A stretch of 64,000 nt of DNA from assembly GCF_000182925.2 (NCBI RefSeq), contig NC_026502.1:2418001-2482000 (forward strand), written 5' to 3'. A model generated the notes under the pieces. The model did not search any database. It had not been told where the DNA came from and saw only the letters and a list, made by a program, of their open reading frames with translations. This document shows positions 26,141-35,865 of the stretch, piece after piece; positions within the stretch are counted from its first letter, which is position 1, and each line of letters begins with the position of its first letter. Position numbers and translations under genes: made by a program. Origin of the DNA: Neurospora crassa OR74A (taxonomy: Eukaryota > Ascomycota > Sordariomycetes > Sordariales > Sordariaceae).

Positions 26141-27227
26141 CGTTCTATGTTTTTTTTTGGTGCCGTCACCTTCACGAGCCAATGAAATACACGAGACGTC
26201 AAACCGTGTCGTGCAACGTTGAAACTGTCAACGGACGTGCCGTGATCACAAGAGAGAAGCAGGAAGGGTTACACGATCTTTCCTCTGGTGCTACCCTTGG
26301 GTAGATCTTGTATTACTTGCATGACATAATGCAGGCAATCTCATCTAGCTGACATTGCTAAGGGTTTCGAGGTGGGCTGAAAGTGTCTGCTTGTCAACTC
26401 TTAACTTCGAAGGCTGTTATTCAAACTTCAAGTTCTGGCTTGATCAGCATCTCTCCTTGGATTGCCATCCAATGTTCGCTAGGAAATCAGGCCTCACTGT
26501 AGGTTCAAGCTGGTTGCTTGTACTGTCATCGGCCGTGAGACTCACCTGTGAGAAATGTCCTCTCGTGCCTCCGCCGATGGAGAAGTTGGCGATGGCCAAA
26601 GAGATTACAGAGCAAGTCTAACATGTTACGACTGCTTTACGAACCATTGAAAGGCGTACGCGAAACTCACCCGGTCCAAAGGCTCGTGAGAGGGTGGCCG
26701 TCAAAAGCGGATACCCGAGAATCTCAAGAATAATGCCAGAGGTAGTGCTCGCATGAGACAAGGTGCGCATGCATGGTTGTACCAAGGTAGTAGATGGTAC
26801 ACCACTTCGTTCTCCTTCTTCCCAGTGACACATAGAACGACGAGGCATGGCCGAGTTTCCGTGTTTTTGTGCTTTTCGTTGCAACCAAAGTCTAAAAAGC
26901 AGTCAAGACAGCATACCAACCATCCACTACGTCGTTCCATCATCTCCAAAAGAGATCATTTTTTCTACCCCAAGCCCGCTTCTTCCTACCCTACCCCTTC
27001 TTGGAAAGGAATCCCATGAGTTCCGTAAAACGCCTCTCGAAATTCCATCTGCCTCATCATCTCAGAGAGAGCTCACTCTGTATAGCCTCCAGATGTGATG
27101 GATATATGTGTATTCTTTTTTGTGTACCCCTGTGGAAGTGCAGCCCCAAAAACTAAAAGAACGAGAACGCCGGATATAATAATCGAGAAAATGCTGATCA
27201 TGTCTGTTCAGGGTTATATATGCAATT
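24430..27227. other. Intergenic region upstream of the TDT gene
   Basis: It contains the transporter promoter (minus strand) and the 3' flank of the PRPP synthetase gene. A T-rich tract at about 26071-26140 includes roughly 40 consecutive T. No reading frame with family features was found on either strand. Confidence 0.5.
26071..26140. repeat. Long poly(T) tract
   Basis: A run of interrupted T5C units grades into about 40 uninterrupted T, ending at 26140. Such a run is hard to sequence, so its true length is uncertain. It could be the poly(A) end of an old retroposed copy on the minus strand, but nothing recognisable adjoins it. Confidence 0.9.
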
Positions 27228-28769
27228 TTACTCGTAGTTGAAGAGCACGCTGATCGATTCACCGTGGTGGACGCGCCGCATCGCCTCGGCAAAGATGGGA
27301 GAGATGTCCAAGACGTCGAGCTTGGATCCAAGCTGCTTCTTGTGCTCGTCCTGGGGAACAGAGTTGGTAACAACCAGCTTGTCAATCGCCGAGGCCTTGA
27401 CGCGGCTGATAGCGTCGCCGCTGAAGACACCGTGAGTCAACAGGGCGTAAATTGTGGTGGCGCCCTCCTTCTTGAGGAGCTTGGCGGCTCTGGTAATAGT
27501 GTTGCCGGTGTCGGCAATGTCGTCGAGCAGAATGCAGACGCGGTCAGTAACGTTACCCACGAGCATCATACTGGCATTTTGGCGATCGGTAATCTTGGTA
27601 GGGCGGCGCTCCTGTGATTCTTGGTTAAGTGGTAATCCTGGGGGGGAAATCTGTAGGAGGGCATTTACCTTGTGAATAAGGGCAAACTCCATACCCAAGC
27701 TATCCGCAATGGCAGTCGCGCGCTTGGCACCACCAGCATCGGGGCTGATAATGACGGCATCCCTCCAGTTCGGAATGTGCTGCTGGATGTAGCGTTTAAG
27801 GAGCGGTTGTCCATAGAGGTTATCGACAGGGATATCGAAGAATCCTTGGACTATACAGGGAACAAGTTAATCTACCAGCCGTGGCCAGCGTCATGGGACG
27901 AAAGGACAAAGAATGCGCAACTACTCGCGCAAGTGTGTTTGTGTGTTTTCCACATCAACCGAGACACGTACCTTGTGGGTCGTGGAGATCCATGGTAATG
28001 ACTGTACGGACGTGAGTTAGCAGCTATTTCCTGTGCACAAGCCATCCCTCATGTCGCGCGTCTCTCGCAACTGGTTGTAGGCCCCAGTATTGTTCGGGCC
28101 AGAGGCCATTTGTTGGAATGACGTACCATGATCGCAGCCGGCGCAGGTCAAAAGGTTGGCCACAAGGGTACCCGCCTGCGCAACCCACTGCTTGTAACCG
28201 GGCTTGGCCTGGAAACCGTTGACGATGGAGAGATTCTCGTAGTCATGGGTAGTATACTGCTCCTTAGAGCTACCATTCGTCAGGGCGTTCTTGATCATCT
28301 GGTTGGCGATGTCGGAGCTGTTGGTAAGGCCAGAAGTCTTGGGCACGCCGGGACCGGGGGTGGGCGGGACACTGTCGAAAGTGTACTGATTCTTTCCATT
28401 CTCGCCGTTGGGGGTGGGCGCCTTGTACAAAGGAGCGCCGGCCTTGTTGTAGGGCAAGTCGGGTTGCCTCGAGTAGGGGAACAAGGGAAGGACAGCGGTG
28501 ACTCTGCGAGCAGAACCAGTCTTGCAGGCAGAGATCATGATGCAGAGGTCCATGAAATGGTCATTGAGCCTGCTGCCATTGCCACCGAAGCCAGTCTGGA
28601 TAATGTACACATCCTTTCCGCGCACGGAATCCTGGATTTCGCAACGACTTTCGCCAGAGGAGAACTTGGTCAGGATCCTGCTGCAGGCGGGCAGGCCAAG
28701 AATACCGCAGATGCTCTCCACCAATTCGGGGTGGGAGTTACCGCCGAGGACGACAATGTTACGGACCAT
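27228..28769 (-). CDS. Ribose-phosphate pyrophosphokinase (PRPP synthetase), Prs5-like
   Basis: Makes 5-phosphoribosyl-1-pyrophosphate from ribose-5-phosphate and ATP for purine, pyrimidine, His, Trp and NAD synthesis. Four exons: 28769-28127, 28001-27972 (30 bp), 27850-27669 and 27611-27228; 412 residues. Hallmarks are the N-terminal NSHPELVESICGILG, the ITMDLHDPQ segment after the first splice, GFFDIPVDNLYGQP, the PDAGGAKRA segment and the PRPP-binding loop CILLDDIADTGNTIT at about 311-325. Between FPYSRQPDLPYNKAGAP and GYKQWVAQAGT about 80 extra residues (about 112-191) sit where bacterial enzymes have the short catalytic flexible loop. Yeast Prs1 and Prs5 also carry non-homologous insertions and work as heteromers, so this is probably a subunit of such a complex. 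The ATG at 28769 is chosen because family similarity starts there; the frame is open further upstream but the sequence is Ser/Pro low complexity. Confidence 0.93.
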
Positions 28770-30446
28770 CTTGCAGTCTTGATCTGGCGACCCGTCAGGA
28801 TCGCACGTGCAAAGAGACGAGGGCGGAGGAGGGATCGAGACGAAGGAGGTGGCGTCTGAGAGGACGGCGGCGGCGGCGTCGGTGGTGGTCGCTGGAAGGC
28901 CGGAGGGGACAAGCCCGGAAAGAAATGAAAGCAGGGCCACGATAGCGTTGGGTAATGCGAGGCTCTTAAGCGCCACTAGCCGTAAGGCAATGGGCAAGCT
29001 GACTCCTCAGAGTGCCAGGTCGTGCTGGGCTTCGAAGGATCGTGCTCGGCTGTTTCCTCCCGGGTCTGGGAAGAAGAATTTGCGCCGGTATATTTTTTTT
29101 TCAAGACCGATTTGAGAGCCGAGCGATAGGCGAATAAGAATCCGTTCCGAGTCGATGGGCGATGGTCTAACTGGGCCAGACTTTAGCAGCACAAGTTGCG
29201 ACGAGGCAGAGGATGCGAGGACCCAAACGTTATGTATAGAGTCTAGAGTCTAGAGAAGAAATAAAAGAGGAGATAGTGGGAGAGCAAAGCGAGGGAGAAA
29301 GAGGCGATCATCACTGCGAGATGATTCCGAGTAATGTGGGAGTTTGAGAAACCAGTTGATTAACAAGGGTCTGCTTGGAGCGAGGTCGGTCGTCAAAGCA
29401 GCGACATAGTAAGTGTATGTACTTGGTGTTAGTGCCACCCAAACAGGCTCACCTGGTTGGCGTTGGCGTGTGCGGTGGTGGCAGCAGTGGAATGAAGGCC
29501 TGGGCCAGGTTGTCAAGCAAGGAAGTCACAAGGAAGAGCGTCCCTCACCTCCGCTGGCACTACTGCACTGTCGCGGAGGGATCGCGGTCAAAAACCAGAC
29601 ACACAACAACGACGAGAACGGAACCTTCCATTGACATTGGGGGAAAAAACGGGTTTTCTGGATTAGGTGTGATGTTGATCATGGATGTACCATTGCTCCC
29701 CACGCTTGCTTGAAGTTCATAATCCCATCTTCGTCCTCTCTGCCTCGCTGATTTCCTCACTTTTGGACTAGGTTGCGAACAGAGAAGTGAAGACGTGCCT
29801 CGTTGTCAAACACTCATGACTGTTTCAGGACTTTGCCCAAATGGCTCCCGTCTCTCTCTGTGTTTGGGACTCCGTCACCGCACCGAACCCGTGCCGCGTG
29901 CGAGATTTTTTTTTTTTTTTTTCCGGGCATGTGCAATTGGAGGAATCTGGCTGCAGCGACGGCTCGACGCTCCAGGTGGGGCAAAGTGCAAACTGCGTTG
30001 TAAATGATTGGACAGGAACGCTCAATGTCCTGAGAATGCGGCTGCTGCGGTCCGTTCGCAACTTCTTGACTTCGTTACAATGGCGGGGCACGAGTGGACG
30101 GGAGTCCAATGTGGCAGGAACTGCAAGTGCAACCGCTTGTAAAATGGAACATATCACTGGCCACTGACCATTCACCGCGACGGACGGACCATCTCAAAGG
30201 CCTTCTCCTCCACCAAACCTTTGTTTTTTATCGTCATATTACCAGATCGCCAAGTCTAGAACACTGCTCCAAGAACACCACTTGTGTTGTCATTTTTGAC
30301 ACCAAACAAACGAGTAGCCAAACACGCTTACGCTTTCCCGAAAGCAGTCGCATTCGCATTCGCCTAGGCTACAGGTGGTCACCAGCAAGCAGTCGGCGCA
30401 AGACTTCGCTTCTCACTCAGGCAACAAGCCAACCCAAGTCGACACA
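28770..30446. other. Divergent promoter region, PRPP synthetase / RPC17
   Basis: This 1.7-kb space lies between the starts of the minus-strand PRPP synthetase gene and the plus-strand RPC17 gene and must hold both promoters. It contains a T run near 29906-29921. I see no gene in it. Confidence 0.55.
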
Positions 30447-30976
30447 ATGAAGATCCTTGAAGGCCAAAGCAACCTGGTCTCAAACCATGAGGTCTATGAG
30501 CATATTCTGGAGCAACAGCAAAAGAACAGGTCCAAAAACAGGAGAGTGCCTCCCAACCAATTTACTCTCACCAAGGATGTAAGCAAGCCTGCCATCATGA
30601 CGAATGTGAACATGCCCAAACTAACCTACAGCAGCTCTTGACCTATCTCCGAACCAAGCCTGGCCCATTGGCAAACCAGGACAAGACCCATCAGTACAGC
30701 ACGGAAGCGTTGTATGAGCTCTTCAAGAAGCTTCGTGAGGCTAACCTCCAGAGCGATCTCTCGAAAGGCGAGATGCTCATGATCATCAACCTTCGGCCCA
30801 CCAATGTTGCAGTTCTTAGCACGGTCGTTGAAGACATGTTGGAGCGCTTTACTGAGGACGAGCAGCAAAAGATCATCGATATCATCACCGAGACTCTCGG
30901 CTTTGACGAACCCACAGAGGCTGCGGAGGGAGAAGAGAACGACGAGGACGCAGCACCCTCCATTGAAAACTCTTGA
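30447..30976 (+). CDS. rpc17: DNA-directed RNA polymerase III subunit Rpc17/RPC9
   Basis: Rpc17 forms the Pol III stalk with Rpc25 and contacts initiation factor TFIIIB. Exons 30447-30578 and 30632-30976 give 158 residues. The N-terminus MKILEGQSNLVSNHEVYEHI has the Rpc17 pattern of a short strand and then a helix. The C-terminal HRDC-like helical domain contains ALYELFKKLREANL, LSKGEMLMIINLRPTNVAVL and RFTEDEQQKIIDII, close in order and spacing to the family. An acidic tail follows. The 53-bp intron ends CCTACAGCAG, a tandem NAGNAG acceptor; use of the first AG keeps a Gln at position 45, the second removes it, and both are in frame. Its stop lies 31 bp from the stop of the convergent Rho-like gene. 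Confidence 0.9.
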
Positions 30977-31007
30977 AGACGTGGACATGACGACAGCTTT
31001 GGACAAC

Positions 31008-31750
31008 TCACATGATTGTGCATCCTCCTTCGCTTTGCCCGCCCTCGGAAGTTGTCGTTTTCAGCGCCGTTGTACATATATCGTCGAACACCTCTTCCAG
31101 CAGCTCGCCAGTCACCGCAGAGCATTCCATGTACTTGTCTAACCTCATCTCTTGCGCCATGCGATACGCCTCCTGCGGGTAGATGGTACCGTTGGGATCA
31201 TTCTCAGATCGCAGATCCCGCTTGAGGCCCAGCATAAGCACCGGGGTGTTGTCGCCGGTTACGCCCGCTGTCCGGACCTCTTTGTTCCACTGCGCAATAT
31301 ATCAGTTTGTTGAAGGATGCGGTTCACCCTGGTTAGAACCGGCGCTTACCACTCTTTGGAGGTTGATCAAACTGAGCCTCTGGCTGATATCATAGCAGAG
31401 GATGACTAGGTCGGGCCGAAGAAGTCTCCAGCTTTCTGGACTGGAAGTGTCGTAGAATTCGAGCCGATAGTCCCCGCGGCGAGCGCGAATATCAAAGATG
31501 AAAGGCTGGTCGAGGTCCCTGAGAAGGGTAATGGAATCTCTGCCTTTCAGGTTGTGACGGCCTCTGCTGATTCGCCTGGATGGGTGTTAGTGAATTGGCT
31601 TGTCTTGTCTTCTGTTCGGCTTGGTGGGCACATGTAGGATTAGATGCAGTATATAGCTGTATCATTCAGGATTATCACTAACGATAACAAGGTTGACTTT
31701 CCGCATCTCTCATCGCCAACGAACAGTATCGTGATCGTTTGTGAATCCAT
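31008..31750 (-). CDS. Atypical Rho-family small GTPase
   Basis: Three exons: 31750-31683, 31575-31350 and 31289-31008; 191 residues. Introns are 107 and 60 bp. The P-loop VGDERCGKST (about 11-20) is intact, as are the guanine-specificity segment LGLKRDLR and the Rho-typical YMECSAVTGELLEEVF. It ends in CTIM, a CaaX box for prenylation, after a Gly/Ser-rich hypervariable tail. Switch II is unusual: where Rho proteins have DTAGQE this one reads DTSSPES (D65-S71), so both the conserved Gly and the catalytic Gln are replaced, and a clear switch-I Thr is not seen. By analogy with Rnd and RhoH proteins it may hydrolyse GTP poorly and signal through its expression level, but that is inference. Assignment to a named fungal Rho class is not possible here. 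Confidence 0.85.
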
Positions 31751-32303
31751 GACAAACAAAATGCAGGCTCGTGAAAAATGGGGGTGAAAAAAAAGAAAAA
31801 AAAATAAAGTATATATTCGAAAGAAGTGACTTTACTCGACAGTTACCGGCGAGATGCGGTTAGCACAGTCGTTCTTTTCGAGTGATCTTGTTAGCTCACA
31901 CAGGAGAGCGGACTTGTTATCAACAAAACAGAAGCCCTGTTGCCTGCCGACAGGACGGGACGGGGGATACCAGAAAAGTCTCTGCCAAGACATATGTCCC
32001 CACAATATTTTTTTTTGGAGAAACTCCATGCGGGCACCCCCCCCCCCCCCCCCCCCCCAAAAGACCCCGTCGATAAGACGAATCCAAGTCTCGTGCAAGT
32101 GAGACTCTCATTGCCTTTTACCGTCTCATGAATCGAGGACCAACCCGTTATTCAAAAATTACCCTCCGGGTTTGCGCGAATTCGCTCACGAAGCTGGTAT
32201 GTCTAAACCCGATAGAGTTTGCAAAACGGCTTCTAACACTAACCAACCAGAAAATAGCCTGGTTTGAGAAAGGGGAGACACTCATAAAGTTGAGGCCGAG
32301 TGC
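31751..32303. promoter_or_regulatory. Short bidirectional promoter, Rho-like / PUS3
   Basis: Only 553 bp separate the divergent start codons of the Rho-like GTPase gene (-) and the Pus3 gene (+). The interval contains a run of 22 C at 32037-32058 preceded by a T run at 32008-32016. No TATA box is obvious. Both genes probably share regulatory elements here. Confidence 0.55.
32037..32058. repeat. Poly(C)22 tract
   Basis: Twenty-two uninterrupted C on the plus strand lie within the bidirectional promoter. The G-rich complement can form quadruplex-like structures and the C strand an i-motif; nucleosome exclusion is also plausible. Its exact length is prone to sequencing error. Confidence 0.93.
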
Positions 32304-34313
32304 ATGAACAGTCCGGGGTCCATACGGACACTCAGTCACCTTAAAGCATCTGGCAAAGCCATCGGTGTTGGTGGAACATTTTCCAAGTCAAGCATTGGAG
32401 ATTTCACATCCAAGCTCAACAGGATCAAGTTCCAACTACGGACGTTCGCAAAGGGGCCAACCGTTCTTTCACAGGAGCCGAGCAAGATGGTGCACAAGCC
32501 GGCAAACTACGACCGATGGCCAAAGGAGAGCCTGGTCAAGCGGGTGATGGAGCTAGAGGAGGAGCTGAAAAGAAGGGAGCAGGCACCGGAGATCCAGAGG
32601 CAGGAGAGGGCGGAGGAGAGGGCTCTTGCCGCCGCGGTAACTTCGACAGAAGCCGACTTGAAGGCGGCCGAGAAGAAGAAAAAGAAGGCGGCCAAGTTCG
32701 ACCCGGGGAAGTACTCGACCCGCTTGATCGCGCTCAAGTTCGCCTACCTCGGCAAGAACTACAATGGCTTTGAGTATCAGTCGTCGGCCAAGATGCCGAG
32801 CATCGAGGAGGAGCTGTGGAAGGCGCTCGTCAAGAGCTGCCTCATTTTCCCCGAGAGGCCAGATGAGGTTGATTTTGGTCCCTGGGAGTACTCCAAGTGT
32901 GGACGCACTGATAGGGGCGTCAGCGCTTTCGGTCAGGTTATTGGTATTCGAGTGAGGAGTAACAAGCCGCTGCCGAAGGAGGAGCCAGAACAAACTGGAA
33001 ATGAAGAGGACGACGTGGTGATGGTCGAGGCCGCTCAGCAGCAAGCAAAGGATTCGGAAAAGGCCGCCGCCGAGGTAGACCACCAAAAGCCCGAATGGGA
33101 CCCCATCGCCGACGAAATCCCCTACTGCAGAGTGCTCAACCGGCTGCTGCCCCCGGACATCAGGATCATGGCCTGGGCGCCCGATCTCCCGCCCAATTTC
33201 TCCGCCCGGTTCTCCTGCCGCGAGCGGCAATACCGGTACTTCTTCACGCAGCCGGCCTTCGCGCCGATGCCCTCCACCCTGGAGCCTCCTCTGGCTTCAT
33301 CGGGTCACAAGAGCGGCGGCAAGCAAGGCTGGCTCGACATCGACATGATGCGCAAGGCCGCCAAGATGTTCGAGGGCGTGCACGACTTCCGCAATTTCTG
33401 CAAGATTGACCCGGGCAAGCAGATCACCAACTTCAGCCGGCGCGTCTTCGAGTCCGACATTGTTGAGGTCAAAGACCTCGAATCCGATCTGCCGTACCTG
33501 GGCCTGCCGGAATTCCAGCCTCCCGCCGGCAGCGACGGGCCACATCCCAAGGTGTACTACTTTCACGTGCGCGGCTCTGCCTTCCTGTGGCATCAGATCC
33601 GCCACATGGTCGCCGTCCTCTTTCTCGTAGGCCAGGGCCTTGAGCCGCCGTCGATCGTCCAGCAGCTCCTCGATGTGGAGAAGAACCCGCGCAAGCCGAA
33701 TTACGTGATGGCGGATGAGGTTCCCTTGGTTCTGTGGGACTGCATTTTCCCCAAGCTGTCCGACGAGGAAGCCAACGCTGTTGTCCCTGGTAGCAGCGGC
33801 CACGGTCAGGACTCGCACGACCCGGAGGCCGAGGGCGATGTTGAAATGGTCGACTCCATCGACTGGGTCTGGATGGGCGAGGACGACCCGATGAGCCTGT
33901 ACGGTGCACAGGGCCTTGTGACGGAGCTCTGGGGTACCTGGCGCGAGAGGAAGATGGACGAAATCTTGGCGAACCGGCTGCTGAATTTTGTCGCTAACAA
34001 GCCGGATCTCGATCGAAAATTGATCAAGGGCGCTTCTTCTGCGCCACCCAAGGGGATCAAGAAGGTCTACGAGGGAGGAAACAAGGCCCAGTTCAGAGGC
34101 ACGTATACGCCACTGTTCAAGAGGCAGTTGTTGGCTTCGGCGGAGGAGGTCAATGATAAGTATGCGCAAGGCTTTGGCTTCAAGAACGCGGAGGAGATGA
34201 CGAAGACCAAGAACTGGAGGAGCACGATTAGGGAGAGGAAGGATAAGAACAAGAAGGCTGGACGTTCAAAGGCAGGGGGTGCGGAAACGCCTGTCCAGGA
34301 GTCTTCTAGCTGA
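32304..34313 (+). CDS. PUS3: tRNA pseudouridine(38/39) synthase Pus3/Deg1
   Basis: Converts uridine to pseudouridine at positions 38 and 39 of tRNA anticodon arms. A single exon encodes 669 residues. The TruA-type fold is seen in LIALKFAYLGKNYNGFEYQ and in the catalytic segment KCGRTDRGVSAFGQV, with the catalytic Asp at about residue 203. The central part has IRIMAWAPDLPPNFSARF and RQYRYFFTQPAF, and later HDFRNFCKIDP and FLWHQIRHMVAVLFLVGQG. A coiled-coil stretch precedes the domain and acidic inserts lie near residues 231-255 and 505-520. Two starts are plausible. The first ATG (32304) has a weak context with T at -3 and adds 61 residues rich in Lys/Arg/Ser/Thr with few acids, like a mitochondrial presequence. 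The second (32487, MVHKPANYDRWPKE) has A at -3 and G at +4. Pus3 is known to act on both cytosolic and mitochondrial tRNA in yeast. Confidence 0.93.
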   Translation: MNSPGSIRTLSHLKASGKAIGVGGTFSKSSIGDFTSKLNRIKFQLRTFAKGPTVLSQEPSKMVHKPANYDRWPKESLVKRVMELEEELKRREQAPEIQRQERAEERALAAAVTSTEADLKAAEKKKKKAAKFDPGKYSTRLIALKFAYLGKNYNGFEYQSSAKMPSIEEELWKALVKSCLIFPERPDEVDFGPWEYSKCGRTDRGVSAFGQVIGIRVRSNKPLPKEEPEQTGNEEDDVVMVEAAQQQAKDSEKAAAEVDHQKPEWDPIADEIPYCRVLNRLLPPDIRIMAWAPDLPPNFSARFSCRERQYRYFFTQPAFAPMPSTLEPPLASSGHKSGGKQGWLDIDMMRKAAKMFEGVHDFRNFCKIDPGKQITNFSRRVFESDIVEVKDLESDLPYLGLPEFQPPAGSDGPHPKVYYFHVRGSAFLWHQIRHMVAVLFLVGQGLEPPSIVQQLLDVEKNPRKPNYVMADEVPLVLWDCIFPKLSDEEANAVVPGSSGHGQDSHDPEAEGDVEMVDSIDWVWMGEDDPMSLYGAQGLVTELWGTWRERKMDEILANRLLNFVANKPDLDRKLIKGASSAPPKGIKKVYEGGNKAQFRGTYTPLFKRQLLASAEEVNDKYAQGFGFKNAEEMTKTKNWRSTIRERKDKNKKAGRSKAGGAETPVQESSS

Positions 34314-35073
34314 GCGACTTTGGGATTATGATAACAAAAATTGATCGAATTTCAATATCATTCGGCAGCTACCGCACAAGTGCGAGGAAACCGCGAGCAC
34401 GTCAAGGTTGGCGTCGAAAGACTGAAATGACACAGCTACGTCCAATGGGATGTTCCTGGTGCTGCCCTGAATATAGGCTGCTGAAGCGCACCAGGAAGCG
34501 GACGTTATTGAGTAAAAGTCGCCTTTCAAGTCTGACAGAGCTTGATATCTTTGCCTAGTCTATATCACCATTTCATCGGGCTAGTCTCAACAAACCAAGC
34601 CTTGGCAATAGGAACCTAGGCCACGCAAGGACATAAGCATTCGGTACAGACCGAGCTGAATGCCGTGGTACGTGGCAGGTAACGAAGGAAGAGTCTATGG
34701 TGTCAGCCTATATTATAATCTCCTGTACATGTTCGACGTCTTCATCGGCCACTTGAAGGAAAAGAAACCCCCTTTGACACGAGTCTTGAAAAGGTTCAAG
34801 AGATTGGAGACAGAGCGTTCTCACACATGTATGTAGGGGGGCAGCAGCATCTGTACCACTCTCGGCATTACAGAGATGCTGATATTTGGTTGGAAAATGG
34901 ATCTGGAGTATTCAAAGATTGACAACAAGGAATAGAGGCCCAGAAATATGTAAAAATGACAGCTGATATCACTAGGTATGTAAACACCAATGAACCAAGT
35001 AAACAAAAACGCCCGCTCCGCTCTCAACAACTTGAGACAGATTTCCTACAAGTTGCACCATGTCTAGAAGCAA
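34314..35073. other. Intergenic space between convergent PUS3 and PIG-H genes
   Basis: This is 760 bp between two stop codons on opposite strands. I see only 3'-flank sequence. Confidence 0.6.
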
Positions 35074-35865
35074 CTATCCACCCTTCCCATTCCCATTCCC
35101 ACCTCTCCACGCCCCATTCCCCCCATGACTCCCCCCGCCACCACCAGCTCCCGCGCTCAGCACCGGTCCATCCTTCTCATACAAACACCCCCTCGCGCCC
35201 CTCCACACCCTCTCCACAATCTTCCGTCTCGGCAACAGCCTCGGAAAGCAAACCACGACATCCTGCTCGCCCTCCACCACAATCACCAGATAATACCTGA
35301 CCTCAAACCCTTTGAACGCCTCGTTGATCAGGATATCCTGTATCTTTTCGGTCGGTATGAACCGCGTCCTCTTCATAAAGGTGCCTCCCCCCAAGCGGAA
35401 GAAATTACCTCCGCCGACGCTGCTAGACATTTGAATCCCCAACCCTCGTAGAACTAGGAGGGACTCGGTGGTGTGGATACGCGCGAACAGGGCTATGTAC
35501 GAGGTGAGTGCCGAGAGAGCGAGGACGGCATAGGGCGGGAGGGAGATGGCGAGGGAGGCAAGGTACTGGCCGGGGCGGGAAATGTAGAGGAGGTGGAGGA
35601 TGTGGAGGAGGAAATTGTTGAGGTCGAAGTCGAGGAAGGAGATGCGGCCGGAGGGGAAGATGGGTGGAGGAAGTAACCCTGTCGGAGAGAAGAAGGCCGC
35701 GTAGATGCCGATTATGACGGAGAGAACGGCGATGAAGCGTAGGCAGAGGACACCAAATAAGGCGGCTCGGAGGGGGAGGGTGAGAGGAGGACAGGTGGTT
35801 AGGGTGAATTCGGCCGTGGTGGGCGAGGGACGCCGGATGGTGAGGTAGGGTGTTGTTGTGAGCAT
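35074..35865 (-). CDS. GPI15: GPI-GlcNAc transferase subunit PIG-H/Gpi15
   Basis: A subunit of the ER complex that transfers GlcNAc to phosphatidylinositol, the first step of GPI-anchor synthesis. A single exon encodes 263 residues. Two hydrophobic segments (about 33-60, with RFIAVLSVIIGIYAAFF, and about 100-130, with PPYAVLALSALTSYIALF) precede the PIG-H domain. The domain reads ESLLVLRGLGIQM, then RTRFIPTEKIQDILINEAFK, EVRYYLVIVVEG and RRKIVERVWRGAR, which match the conserved order of the family. The C-terminus is a Gly/Asn-rich tail of about 30 residues that looks dispensable. It lies head-to-tail with the RasGEF gene upstream, about 2.1 kb away. Confidence 0.88.
   Translation of the reverse strand: MLTTTPYLTIRRPSPTTAEFTLTTCPPLTLPLRAALFGVLCLRFIAVLSVIIGIYAAFFSPTGLLPPPIFPSGRISFLDFDLNNFLLHILHLLYISRPGQYLASLAISLPPYAVLALSALTSYIALFARIHTTESLLVLRGLGIQMSSSVGGGNFFRLGGGTFMKRTRFIPTEKIQDILINEAFKGFEVRYYLVIVVEGEQDVVVCFPRLLPRRKIVERVWRGARGCLYEKDGPVLSAGAGGGGGSHGGNGAWRGGNGNGKGG

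Noticed and set aside
28128-28859. 243-codon plus-strand frame opposite PRPP synthetase
   Set aside because: It is a shadow of the conserved minus-strand coding exon.
33297-34169. 290-codon minus-strand frame opposite PUS3
   Set aside because: It is a shadow of a strongly conserved coding strand; its composition mirrors PUS3 codon bias.
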